Source of the DNA: GCA-003244245 sp050699575
GTDB taxonomy: Bacteria; Actinomycetota; Actinomycetes; Mycobacteriales; Pseudonocardiaceae
Direction: 5' to 3'
DNA: 37,084 nt
Assembly: GCA_050699575.1 (NCBI GenBank)
Contig: JBOHFG010000149.1
Span: forward strand, 1-37,084
This document shows positions 15,288 through 22,803 of this stretch, piece by piece (position 1 is the first letter of the stretch; the number at the start of each line of letters is the position of its first letter). Under the pieces are notes generated by a model, which was not told the origin of the DNA, did no database searches, and saw only the letters and a program-made list of their open reading frames with translations. A program made the translations under genes and the position numbers.

Positions 15288-16232
15288 ATGAGAGCCCAGA
15301 TGACCGAAACGCGCGAGCCGGTGCCGGTGGGCCGGCTGCGGGAGGTGGCCGAGGACGTGTACGCGTTCGTGCAGCCCCCCGGGAGCTGGTGTGTGAGCAA
15401 CGCGGGCGTGCTCGCGGGGCCCCATGGGCTGATCCTGATCGACACCGCGGCCACCAGGGCGCGCACCGAGGCGCTACGGGAGGCCGTCGAGGGCCTGCGG
15501 CGTGGGCCGGTGGTCGCCGTGGTGAACACCCACCACCACGGCGATCACGTGTTTGGCAACTGCGTGTTCGCGCCACCCGCCACGGTCGTGGCCCACGAGC
15601 TGTCCCGACCGGAGATGGTGGCGGCGGGCCTCGGGCTGCAGCAGCTGTGGCCGGAGGTGACGTGGGGTGAGCTGACCCTCACGCTGCCAACGCTGACCTT
15701 TGCCGAGCGGCTGACCTTGTACCTTGGCGATCGTCCGGTTGAACTGCACTATGTCGGGCCGGCGCACACCACCAACGACGTCGTCGCGTGGTTGCCCGAC
15801 GCGCGGGTGCTGTTCGCCGGGGACGTCGTGCTGCCCGGCTGCACCCCATTCGCTTTGATGGGCTCGATCAGGGGGTCGCTGGCCACGCTCGACCGGCTGC
15901 GTGGCTTCGGTGCCGAGACCGTGGTCGGTGGGCACGGCGAGCTCAGCGGCCCCGAAGCGTTCGATCAGACCGAGAGCTACCTGCGCTGGGTGCTGGAGCT
16001 GGCGTCGGCGGGCATCACCGAGGGGCTCGCCCCGCTGGAGGTGGCCAGGCGCAGTGGGTTCGGCGGATTCGGCGCGCTGCTCGATCCGGAGCGGTTGGTC
16101 GGCAACCTGCACCGCGCCTACCTCGAGCTCGAGCAGCCCGAGCGGTCGCTCGGCAGCGAGATCGACGTGCTGAGCGCATTCCAAGAAATGATCGACTTCA
16201 ACGGCGGTGAGCCTTTGTGGTGCTTCGCCTAG
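15288..16232 (+). CDS. Metallo-beta-lactamase-fold hydrolase
   Basis: The 314-residue protein keeps the full two-metal ligand set: the THHHGDH motif (His82, His84, Asp86, His87), His160 in VGPAHTTND, Asp179 in FAGDVV and His216 in VGGHGELS. That set fits an active hydrolase of the thioesterase/lactonase-like MBL branch. It starts 8 nt after the chain length factor with GGAG just upstream of the ATG at 15288; an ATG at 15300 would give a roomier ribosome-site spacing. Its place in the PKS operon suggests hydrolytic release of the polyketide, or hydrolysis of a lactone or thioester intermediate. That role is inferred, as MBL hydrolases have diverse substrates. Confidence 0.88.
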   Translation: MRAQMTETREPVPVGRLREVAEDVYAFVQPPGSWCVSNAGVLAGPHGLILIDTAATRARTEALREAVEGLRRGPVVAVVNTHHHGDHVFGNCVFAPPATVVAHELSRPEMVAAGLGLQQLWPEVTWGELTLTLPTLTFAERLTLYLGDRPVELHYVGPAHTTNDVVAWLPDARVLFAGDVVLPGCTPFALMGSIRGSLATLDRLRGFGAETVVGGHGELSGPEAFDQTESYLRWVLELASAGITEGLAPLEVARRSGFGGFGALLDPERLVGNLHRAYLELEQPERSLGSEIDVLSAFQEMIDFNGGEPLWCFA

Positions 16233-16310
16233 GCACGACCACGGAGAGGGGAGCTTAGTGACACACCATTCGATCAGGACAGAAACGGCATCCTGAAAGG
16301 AGAATCATTC

Positions 16311-16754
16311 ATGATCAAAGTCGTGGCGTCGAAGGAGCGGCTGAACTTTTCGGAGATCCACTGCCAGGTCGAACAGTTCTACGCATCCCAGATGCAGGTG
16401 CTCGATGAAGGCGACGCCGCCGCGTGGGCGGCGACGTTCACCGAAGACGGGGTGTTCGCCTCCAACGGGATGCCGGATCAGATCACGGGCAGGGCACAGC
16501 TCCAGACGGGTGCCGCGCACGCGATCTCGCAACTCACCGCCAGCGGCGTGACGCGCAGGCACATCGTGAGCAACATTCGTGTCGAGCAGGTCTCCGACGA
16601 CGTCCTGCGGGTCTCCAGCTACGTCCCGGTCATCGACACGATCGACGGCGAGGCCCGGATCAAGACCAGCACGGTCATGCACGACACACTGACACATTCC
16701 GGCGCGACCTGGCTGGTGAGCCGCCGAATGGTCATGCGCGACGACATTCGCTGA
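16311..16754 (+). CDS. SnoaL/NTF2-like polyketide cyclase-type protein (first copy)
   Basis: This 147-residue protein has the cone-shaped NTF2-like fold pattern: an N-terminal helix (QVEQFYASQMQVLDEGD), then AWAATFTEDGVFASNG, then a beta-sheet half with RRHIVSNIRVEQ and SSYVPVID. Such proteins in aromatic clusters serve as late ring cyclases (SnoaL), hydroxylases or epoxide/pyran-forming partners (ActVI-ORFA type). GGAG stands 9 nt before the ATG at 16311, after a 78-nt gap from the MBL gene. It shares the opening motif FYxxQMQxLDxxD with the second copy at 17942, so the two are probably paralogues. Confidence 0.85.
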   Translation: MIKVVASKERLNFSEIHCQVEQFYASQMQVLDEGDAAAWAATFTEDGVFASNGMPDQITGRAQLQTGAAHAISQLTASGVTRRHIVSNIRVEQVSDDVLRVSSYVPVIDTIDGEARIKTSTVMHDTLTHSGATWLVSRRMVMRDDIR

Positions 16755-16786
16755 CCTTAAATTAGTTCAAGAAATGAGGTGCAGGT

Positions 16787-17863
16787 ATGACCAGCATCAC
16801 CGAACAGGACCGGACCGCGCCGCGGCGCGAAGCGCACACCGAAGAGCAGGCCGCCTCCATCCGGGTCCATGAACTGGCCTTGGGCCTGTGCAACTCCGCC
16901 ATGATGATGGTGGCGACCAAGCTCGGCGTCGCCGACCAAATCGATGACAAGCCGATGGCGTTGACCGACCTCGCCGACGCCGTCGGTGCCGACGCCGCCA
17001 CGCTCGGTCGTCTCCTGCGAGCCTTGGAGGTGCGCGGGGTGTTCCAGGAGGTTGGCGAGGACCACTTCGCGCACACCGACATGTCCCGGCTGCTGCGCGA
17101 GGATCACCCAAAGAGTATGCGCTGGCTGGTCCGGTGGCTGGTGGAGCCATGGACCTGGATGGCGTGGCCGCAGCTGGACCAATCAGTACGCACCGGGCAG
17201 CCGGTGTTCCCCGGCCAGGACGGCAAAGACTTCTTCACCTACCTAGCAGAGGACGCACCAGAGTCCTATACGATCTTCAACCGGGCGATGAGCCAGCGAA
17301 GCGGTTACACCTCGGAGACCATCGCCGACATCGTGGACCTCAGCGGGGCCACCCACATTGTGGACATCGGTGGGGGCCAAGGCCACCTGCTGTGCACGCT
17401 ACTGCGACGCAACCCGCATGTGCACGGGATCCTCTACGACCTGCCGGCCGCCGTGGACCAAGCCGACGCGGCCCTGCGGCCGGGCGGAGAACTCGCCGAC
17501 CGCGCCACCGTGCGTCCCGGCAGCTGCCTGGAGTCGGTGCCCGCCGGGTGCGACGTCTACATCCTGAAAAACTTACTGGAGTGGGAAGATAACAAGACCG
17601 TGCACACGCTGCATAACGTGGCGATCACCGCCCCGACAGGCGCCAGGGTGGTCATCATCCAACCCCTGATCGATGACAGCCCAGAGATAGCGGTGACGAC
17701 CGCGATGGACATGATGCTGCTGATCAATGTCGGCGGACGCCGCCACCGGCGCCGCCACCTGGAGGATCTCATCGCGCAGTCAGGCCTGGAACTGGACGAG
17801 ATCCGGCCAACCCAGACCAACGTCACCATCCTCTACGCCCGGGTGCCCAACCAGGCCAGGTGA
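16787..17863 (+). CDS. SAM-dependent O-methyltransferase, DnrK/RdmB-like (first copy)
   Basis: The 358-residue protein has an N-terminal dimerisation/winged-helix region (about 20-105, LALGLCNSAMMMVATKLG) and a C-terminal Rossmann SAM domain with VDIGGGQGHLLCTLL. Where plant-type and many bacterial members have HDW with a catalytic His, this one reads LKNLLEWEDNK. From memory, DnrK and RdmB carry a comparable His-less LLNW, and RdmB is a hydroxylase. The chemistry may therefore be methylation by proximity, or SAM-assisted decarboxylation/hydroxylation. It starts at ATG 16787 behind a GAGGTGCAGGT ribosome site and lies between the two SnoaL-like genes. Confidence 0.88.
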   Translation: MTSITEQDRTAPRREAHTEEQAASIRVHELALGLCNSAMMMVATKLGVADQIDDKPMALTDLADAVGADAATLGRLLRALEVRGVFQEVGEDHFAHTDMSRLLREDHPKSMRWLVRWLVEPWTWMAWPQLDQSVRTGQPVFPGQDGKDFFTYLAEDAPESYTIFNRAMSQRSGYTSETIADIVDLSGATHIVDIGGGQGHLLCTLLRRNPHVHGILYDLPAAVDQADAALRPGGELADRATVRPGSCLESVPAGCDVYILKNLLEWEDNKTVHTLHNVAITAPTGARVVIIQPLIDDSPEIAVTTAMDMMLLINVGGRRHRRRHLEDLIAQSGLELDEIRPTQTNVTILYARVPNQAR

Positions 17864-17941
17864 GCACGAGACGCGGCTCACCAGGCCAGATCGGACAGTC
17901 GTCGGTCGGCGCCCAGAAGTTCGTGGTCATCGGAGGAAAGC

Positions 17942-18430
17942 ATGACCGGTTCACCCGTCTCACCCCATCTCTATGCGGAGGTACTGCACTTCTACGGCAG
18001 GCAGATGCAGGCACTGGACAATCGAGATTTCGAAGCGTTTGCCGCGACATTCACCGAGGACGGCATCTTCAAACACTCGCCAGAACTGGACCCGGCGCAA
18101 ACCAGGCCGGGTATCGTCGAATCGCTGCATGAATTCAACAAGAAGTTCAACGATGACCCGGTGCAGCGGCGCCACTGGTTCAATCACCTCGTCGTGGAGC
18201 AGGAGGAGGACGGCACCCTCCGATCCACCGGCTACGCACTGGTGATTACCACTCGTTCCGGCGGGAAGCCAAACATGGGACCCAGCTGCGTAATGAACGA
18301 CGTCCTAATTCGCGAGGAAGACACCCTACGCGTACAGTCTCGCATGATCGATCACGACCACGATCTCGCGGCAGGCACTGTCACGTTGTTGGGGGCCGAG
18401 TGTGACAAGGGCGTCGCGGGGTGCGGTTAA
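17942..18430 (+). CDS. SnoaL/NTF2-like polyketide cyclase-type protein (second copy)
   Basis: The 162-residue NTF2-like protein opens with HLYAEVLHFYGRQMQALDN and EAFAATFTEDGIFKHS, closely echoing the first copy at 16311. A core RRHWFNHLVVEQEEDG and GYALVITTRSG follow. An excellent GGAGGAAAGC ribosome site precedes the ATG at 17942. The carboxy-terminal tail (about 145-162) looks unrelated to the fold. The pair may form a heterodimer or act on successive rings; neither can be settled from sequence. It is 18 nt from the P450 gene, so co-expression is likely. Confidence 0.85.
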   Translation: MTGSPVSPHLYAEVLHFYGRQMQALDNRDFEAFAATFTEDGIFKHSPELDPAQTRPGIVESLHEFNKKFNDDPVQRRHWFNHLVVEQEEDGTLRSTGYALVITTRSGGKPNMGPSCVMNDVLIREEDTLRVQSRMIDHDHDLAAGTVTLLGAECDKGVAGCG

Positions 18431-18448
18431 GGAAAGGATCGACCGATT

Positions 18449-19822
18449 ATGACGGTCACGCTGACAGTCGGGTCCGCCCCAGGAGCACTGCCCCTGCTCG
18501 GTCACGCACTCGCACTCGGCTGGAAACCACTAAAATTTCTTGAGTCTCTTCCTGGCTATGGCGACCTGGTCCAGGTCATGCTCGGTCCGTGGCCAGCATA
18601 TGTGGTATGCCATCCCGACCTGGACCATCAGATCATGGTCAAGGATCGCACCTTTGACAAAGGAGGGCCCACGTTCGACAAGGCACGAAAGATGTTAGGC
18701 AACGGTCTGGTGACGTGCGGGCATCAGGAGCACCGTAGGCAGCGCCGGCTGGTGCAGCCTGCCTTCCACCGTGGCCGTATCCCCAGCTATGCCCGGGTGA
18801 TGACCGAACAGATCGCCGCGGTGACCGAGCTATGGCACGATGGCCAGGTACTCGACGTGATGGCCATGATGAAGGCGCTCACCACGGCCATCACGACCCG
18901 GACCCTGTTCACCGCCGAGGTCGACGAGTCGACCCTTCTCGAGATAGAACAGTGCGTGCGGGACGTCACGACCGGTGCAGCTTGGCGGATGGTCCTACCG
19001 TTGAAGTTGTTGGACAAGATCCCGACCCGAGGTAACCGCCGCTTCGATCGGGCCCAGAACCGCCTGCGACACCACACCGGTCAGTTGATCACGAACTATC
19101 GGCGTGCCGGTATCGATCACGGGGATCTGCTGTCCATGCTGCTGGCCGCCCGCGACGACGACGGACAGGGTCTGGCCGACTCCGAAATTCACGACCAGGT
19201 CCTCACATTCTTCTTCGCCGGGAATGAAACCACCTCTGCAGTGCTGTCGTGGACTTGGTACCTGCTTGGATGCCATCCCGACATCCAAGCGCGGCTGCAC
19301 AACGAGGTCGACGCCGTGCTCGACGGCCGGATCGCCGAATACCACGACATCCCGAAACTGAAGCTGACCGGTCGGATCATCACCGAAACCCTCCGCCTGT
19401 ACCCACCAACCTGGTTGTTGACCCGGCTTACCACGACCGACACCGAACTGGCGGGCCAGCACCTCCCAGCCGGCACCATCGTCGTGTTCAGTCCCTACGT
19501 CCTGCATCACCGCGCCGACCTGTACTCCGACCCCAACCGATGTGACCCCGACCGATGGCAGGACGACAACGCTCCTCCGCTTCCCCGAGGCGCCTTTGCC
19601 CCCTTCGGGGGTGGTGCCCGCAAATGCATCGGCGATGTCTTCGCCATGACCGAGGCCACCCTCGCGCTGGCGTCCATCGCCACCCGCTGGCAACTCGACC
19701 CCATTTCACGAACACGCATACGCCTCGCACCACGATTCATCCTCGCCCCACGCTCGCTCCGAATGCGTCTGCGCCAACGCCGACTCGACACGGGTCTTGG
19801 GACGGGTCTGGCGCGGAATTGA
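18449..19822 (+). CDS. Cytochrome P450 monooxygenase
   Basis: This is a haem-thiolate oxygenase, probably for late oxidation of the polyketide. The 457-residue soluble protein has the I-helix oxygen-activation motif FFFAGNETTSA (Ala257-Thr261), the K-helix ExxR pair (Glu313, Arg316 in TETLRLYPP) and the haem loop FAPFGGGARKCIGD with Cys393. Its length and the LRLYPPTW and SPYVLHHR motifs resemble the longer P450s of the pentalenene-oxygenase/CYP102-haem type rather than the CYP105/107 enzymes of about 400 residues. No ferredoxin or reductase gene is adjacent, so electron partners must be shared. The ATG at 18449 is preceded by AAGGAAAGGAT. Confidence 0.93.
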   Translation: MTVTLTVGSAPGALPLLGHALALGWKPLKFLESLPGYGDLVQVMLGPWPAYVVCHPDLDHQIMVKDRTFDKGGPTFDKARKMLGNGLVTCGHQEHRRQRRLVQPAFHRGRIPSYARVMTEQIAAVTELWHDGQVLDVMAMMKALTTAITTRTLFTAEVDESTLLEIEQCVRDVTTGAAWRMVLPLKLLDKIPTRGNRRFDRAQNRLRHHTGQLITNYRRAGIDHGDLLSMLLAARDDDGQGLADSEIHDQVLTFFFAGNETTSAVLSWTWYLLGCHPDIQARLHNEVDAVLDGRIAEYHDIPKLKLTGRIITETLRLYPPTWLLTRLTTTDTELAGQHLPAGTIVVFSPYVLHHRADLYSDPNRCDPDRWQDDNAPPLPRGAFAPFGGGARKCIGDVFAMTEATLALASIATRWQLDPISRTRIRLAPRFILAPRSLRMRLRQRRLDTGLGTGLARN

Positions 19823-19845
19823 GACACCCAGGTGATCACGGACGG

Positions 19846-19851
19846 TATACT
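19846..19851 (+). promoter_or_regulatory. Possible -10 element (TATACT) just upstream of the second O-methyltransferase
   Basis: TATACT sits 9 nt before the ATG at 19861. If used, transcription would start within about three bases of the start codon, giving an almost leaderless mRNA. A TTGAGA lies upstream, but at a 21-nt spacing that is too long for a good -35 box. A GAGG ribosome-site-like stretch overlaps, so read-through translation from the P450 transcript is equally possible. Confidence 0.25.
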
Positions 19852-19860
19852 GAGGTCGCA

Positions 19861-20922
19861 ATGATAGTTGACGGGACATCGGGCACGGTCGCCGTGCCAG
19901 CAGAGCCACCACCTGCGGCCAGGATGATTCAGCTGGTGCGGAGGACTTATATTTTGCAGGCGATCAGTGTGATCGCCAGGCTCGGCGTCGCCGACGTGCT
20001 GGCTGACGGCCCGCTGGAGGTCGAGGAGATCGCGCAGCGGGTCAGCGCGCACAGTTCGGCGTTGTATCGGGTGTTGCGCGCGCTGGGTGACGTGGGCGTC
20101 GTCACGGAGCTGGACCACCGGTCCTTTGCCTTGACCCCGCTGGGGGCGGTGTTGCGCAGTGACGTCCCCGGCTCGCTGCGGGGGTGGGTGACGATGGCCA
20201 GTATGCCATTCTATCAGCGCCCGTGGGCTGATTTGTATGAGACGGTCCGGACTGGGGAGTCAGCGTTTGACCGGGTGCACGACATGCAGTTGTTCGACTA
20301 CCTGGCGCAACATCCCGAGGATGCAGCGGTCTTTGATATCGCCATGACCTCGATAGCTACGAATGAGACGGTCAACATTACCAAGTCGTACGACTTCGGC
20401 CGGTTCGGCACGGTGGTGGATGTGGGCGGTGGACGGGGTGGCCTGCTTGCCGCGATCCTGTCCGCCAACCCACACCTACAGGGAGTACTATTCGACGCCC
20501 CGACCGTCGTGGCCGAGGCCGAGAGTGTGCTGTCCGCGGCTGGGGTGACCGACCGCTGCACGGTGGTGGGTGGAAATTTCTTCGACTCGATCCCCAAAGG
20601 GGGCGACGCCTACCTGCTGAGCAATGTCATCCACGACTGGGACGACGACGACGCAGTGAAAATCCTGAGTCGGTGTCGGGCCACGATGGCCGACACCGCC
20701 TGTCTGCTGCTGGCTGGACTCGTGCTGCCAGAAGGTCGCCAGCAGTCGAGGGGAAAAATGGTGGATGTGCAGATGCTAGTCATTACTGGGGGTCACGAGC
20801 GCACCAAGACGGAGTGCCGCGCACTGCTGGACCGGGCCGGGTTTCGGTTGACCCGCATCGTGCCCAGCGCGGGCATGGTCAGCCTTGTGGAAGCGGTTCC
20901 GCACGTACTGAGTCGGGGCTAA
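19861..20922 (+). CDS. SAM-dependent O-methyltransferase (second copy)
   Basis: This 353-residue small-molecule methyltransferase is of the TcmN/DnrK superfamily. The N-terminal winged-helix region covers about 20-105 (ILQAISVIARLGVADVLADG). The SAM-binding loop is VVDVGGGRGGLLAAIL, and the canonical catalytic segment LSNVIHDWDDDDAV keeps its His. This contrasts with the first copy, which lacks that His, so this one is the more confident O-methyltransferase. I chose the ATG at 19861 because the 102-codon upstream extension overlaps the P450 gene and does not resemble the family; GAGG precedes the chosen start. It ends the plus-strand biosynthetic run and converges on the SARP gene. Confidence 0.92.
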   Translation: MIVDGTSGTVAVPAEPPPAARMIQLVRRTYILQAISVIARLGVADVLADGPLEVEEIAQRVSAHSSALYRVLRALGDVGVVTELDHRSFALTPLGAVLRSDVPGSLRGWVTMASMPFYQRPWADLYETVRTGESAFDRVHDMQLFDYLAQHPEDAAVFDIAMTSIATNETVNITKSYDFGRFGTVVDVGGGRGGLLAAILSANPHLQGVLFDAPTVVAEAESVLSAAGVTDRCTVVGGNFFDSIPKGGDAYLLSNVIHDWDDDDAVKILSRCRATMADTACLLLAGLVLPEGRQQSRGKMVDVQMLVITGGHERTKTECRALLDRAGFRLTRIVPSAGMVSLVEAVPHVLSRG

Positions 20923-21012
20923 GCATGCGGGGACCAGCACAACCGAGGCGACCGGCCGTGACAGCTCGACGCTATTTTCGCGGTTTCGTCCCTGTCCTCA
21001 GGAGTCCGCGGA

Positions 21013-21843
21013 TCAGCCTAAGATGACCGGCGAGCCTAAGAGCAGGCCCGTCGGGCGATACTCTCTGTCGAGATCCAACAACGGGTCTTCGGCTAGGATC
21101 GCCTGGTGGAGGCGGCGCAGTCGCGCGGACGGCTCGATGCCCAGCTCCTCAACGAGCGTGGCGCGCAAGCGACGGAATGCTTCCAGCGCCCGCCAAACGT
21201 TGCCGACGCGGTACAACGCCAGCATGAGCTGGGCGCAGAAGCTCTCGTGCATTGGGTGCTCGGCCACCAGCACCCGCAGCTCCGCCAGGAGGGTGGCATG
21301 CCGACCAAGCTGCAGATCCGCGTCGATTCGCTGTTCCAACGCCCGCATCCGGAGCTCTTCCATACCCAGCACTTCCCGTTCCAGGATCCGGCCCGTGGGG
21401 ACGTCCACGAGCGCGGGCCCTCGCCACAAGCACAGTGCCCGGTCAAGAATGGCTGCGGCGGCGTGATGGTCACCGGCCTCGTGGGCGGTGGCCCCGGCCG
21501 CCGCCTGGGTTTTGAACTCTTGGAAGTCAGATCGCGCTGAACCCACCTTGAGCAAGTACCCGCCAAAGCAGGTGGCCAGCAGGTCCTTGGGAGACCGCCT
21601 GGGCTCGCCGGGCTGAGCTGCGGCGATTTTGATTCGCAGCTGCAGAATATAGGTCTGGAGGGTGGTGGCCGCGCTCCGTGGTATGCGATCGCCCCAGAGC
21701 TCCTCCATGAGCGTCGGAGCTTGGACCACCCGTTCTCCGCGCAGCGCCAGCAACGCAAGGATCTGCCGCGGCTTGCCGGCGCTGGGCACCAGAGAAACGC
21801 CCCCTTCACTGACTTCGAGCGGCCCCAGAACGTTGATCTCCAC
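21013..21843 (-). CDS. SARP-family transcriptional activator (BTAD)
   Basis: This is a probable pathway-specific activator of the polyketide cluster. The 276-residue protein has an N-terminal OmpR-type winged helix (about 1-95: EINVLGPLEVSEGG, LLALRGERVVQAPTLMEELWGD) and a bacterial transcriptional activation domain (about 100-260, including REVLGMEELRMRALEQRID). There is no ATPase or TPR extension, so it is a small SARP like ActII-ORF4. I chose GTG 21843 over the upstream ATG at 21900 because the family begins right before the VLGPLEV strand and because GAGGGGA lies about 9 nt upstream of that GTG. A 7-bp hairpin (21875-21893) lies just upstream in its leader. Confidence 0.9.
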   Translation of the reverse strand: MEINVLGPLEVSEGGVSLVPSAGKPRQILALLALRGERVVQAPTLMEELWGDRIPRSAATTLQTYILQLRIKIAAAQPGEPRRSPKDLLATCFGGYLLKVGSARSDFQEFKTQAAAGATAHEAGDHHAAAAILDRALCLWRGPALVDVPTGRILEREVLGMEELRMRALEQRIDADLQLGRHATLLAELRVLVAEHPMHESFCAQLMLALYRVGNVWRALEAFRRLRATLVEELGIEPSARLRRLHQAILAEDPLLDLDREYRPTGLLLGSPVILG

Positions 21844-22149
21844 CGTCAGATCTCCCCTCTTCTGCCATGGTTTCCGCCGAGGTGCTCTCGGCGATCCCAA
21901 AGCCGCACGCTCCGATGGCGACGCGGTGATACCTACTCAACGCCCGATGACTCCCACCAGCGGCTCGTTAGCTCGTAGCCGTAACAGCCAGCACTTGCGA
22001 CGCTACCGACAGCCCCCATCGCAGCACAAGATCCCGAGCCGTAATCAGCACCAAGGCGCAATAGCGACTGTTACGAAGGTCGTAACTCCGCTGCCATGAG
22101 CTCTCCACCGAATCTTTGCCCATTCTCCGGTATCCAGGTCGTCGACAGC
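21844..22149. other. 306-nt leader/promoter region of the SARP gene
   Basis: No protein-like frame is seen. The region separates the SARP start from the response-regulator stop on the same strand, so it should hold the SARP promoter. The only structure I see is a 7-bp stem, CGCCGAG (21875-21881) with CTCGGCG (21887-21893), which would lie in the mRNA leader near the ribosome site. Confidence 0.4.
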
Positions 22150-22803
22150 TCACGAGTCGATGCTGGGGAGCAACCGGGCGACAGTCGCCTTCCTGATCGC
22201 ATCGACCCGTGAGATCGCACCGAGCTTGGCGTAGGCGTTGGTGAGGTGGCGCTTGACCGTGCCCTCGGTGATGAGTAGCCGCTTGCCGATCTGGGCGTTG
22301 CTCATGGCAAGTGCCGCGAACCGCAACACCTCTAGCTCGCGGGCGGACAGCGCCACGTTGGGGGGCGGATTGTCCAGATGGTTGACTGTACGGCGGGACA
22401 CCGACATCAAGACGTTGCCCCGGTTGGTCACCACCGAGCGCACCGCCGCGATGAGTTCCAGGCGCGTGATCGTCTTGACTAGAAAGGCTGATGCACCCTG
22501 GCCCAGCAGCTCCCAGACCAACTCAGGTTTGTCGTGCATCGTGAGCACGATGATTTGGGTGTCCGGGTGCTCCTGGCGCAGCCTGCTGACCGTCACCCAG
22601 GCACCGGGTCCAGGCATCTCGACGTCGACCAGCACCACGTCCGGTTGGTGCTCCGCGACGAGGGCCAGCGCCTCCGCACCGTCGGAGCCCTGGGCGACGA
22701 CGTGGAAGGTTCCGTCGCTGGTGAGCAACTCGGCCACCCCCTCACGGAACAGTGCGTGATCATCCACGAGGACGACTGAGATCACCCCAGTGTCGGCGTT
22801 CAC
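22150..22803 (-). CDS. NarL/LuxR-family response regulator
   Basis: The 217-residue protein has a receiver domain (1-120) with acidic pair Asp14/Asp15 in VLVDDHALFREG, phosphoacceptor Asp60 in VVLVDVEMP, and the conserved Lys in FLVKTIT. A LuxR-type helix-turn-helix follows at the C-terminus (LSARELEVLRFAALAMSN, then ITEGTVKRHLTNAYAKLG). It overlaps the kinase stop by 4 nt and is surely its partner. Its place between the SARP gene and the cluster edge suggests that it controls the SARP or the biosynthetic operons, but this is context only. Confidence 0.93.
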   Translation of the reverse strand: MNADTGVISVVLVDDHALFREGVAELLTSDGTFHVVAQGSDGAEALALVAEHQPDVVLVDVEMPGPGAWVTVSRLRQEHPDTQIIVLTMHDKPELVWELLGQGASAFLVKTITRLELIAAVRSVVTNRGNVLMSVSRRTVNHLDNPPPNVALSARELEVLRFAALAMSNAQIGKRLLITEGTVKRHLTNAYAKLGAISRVDAIRKATVARLLPSIDS

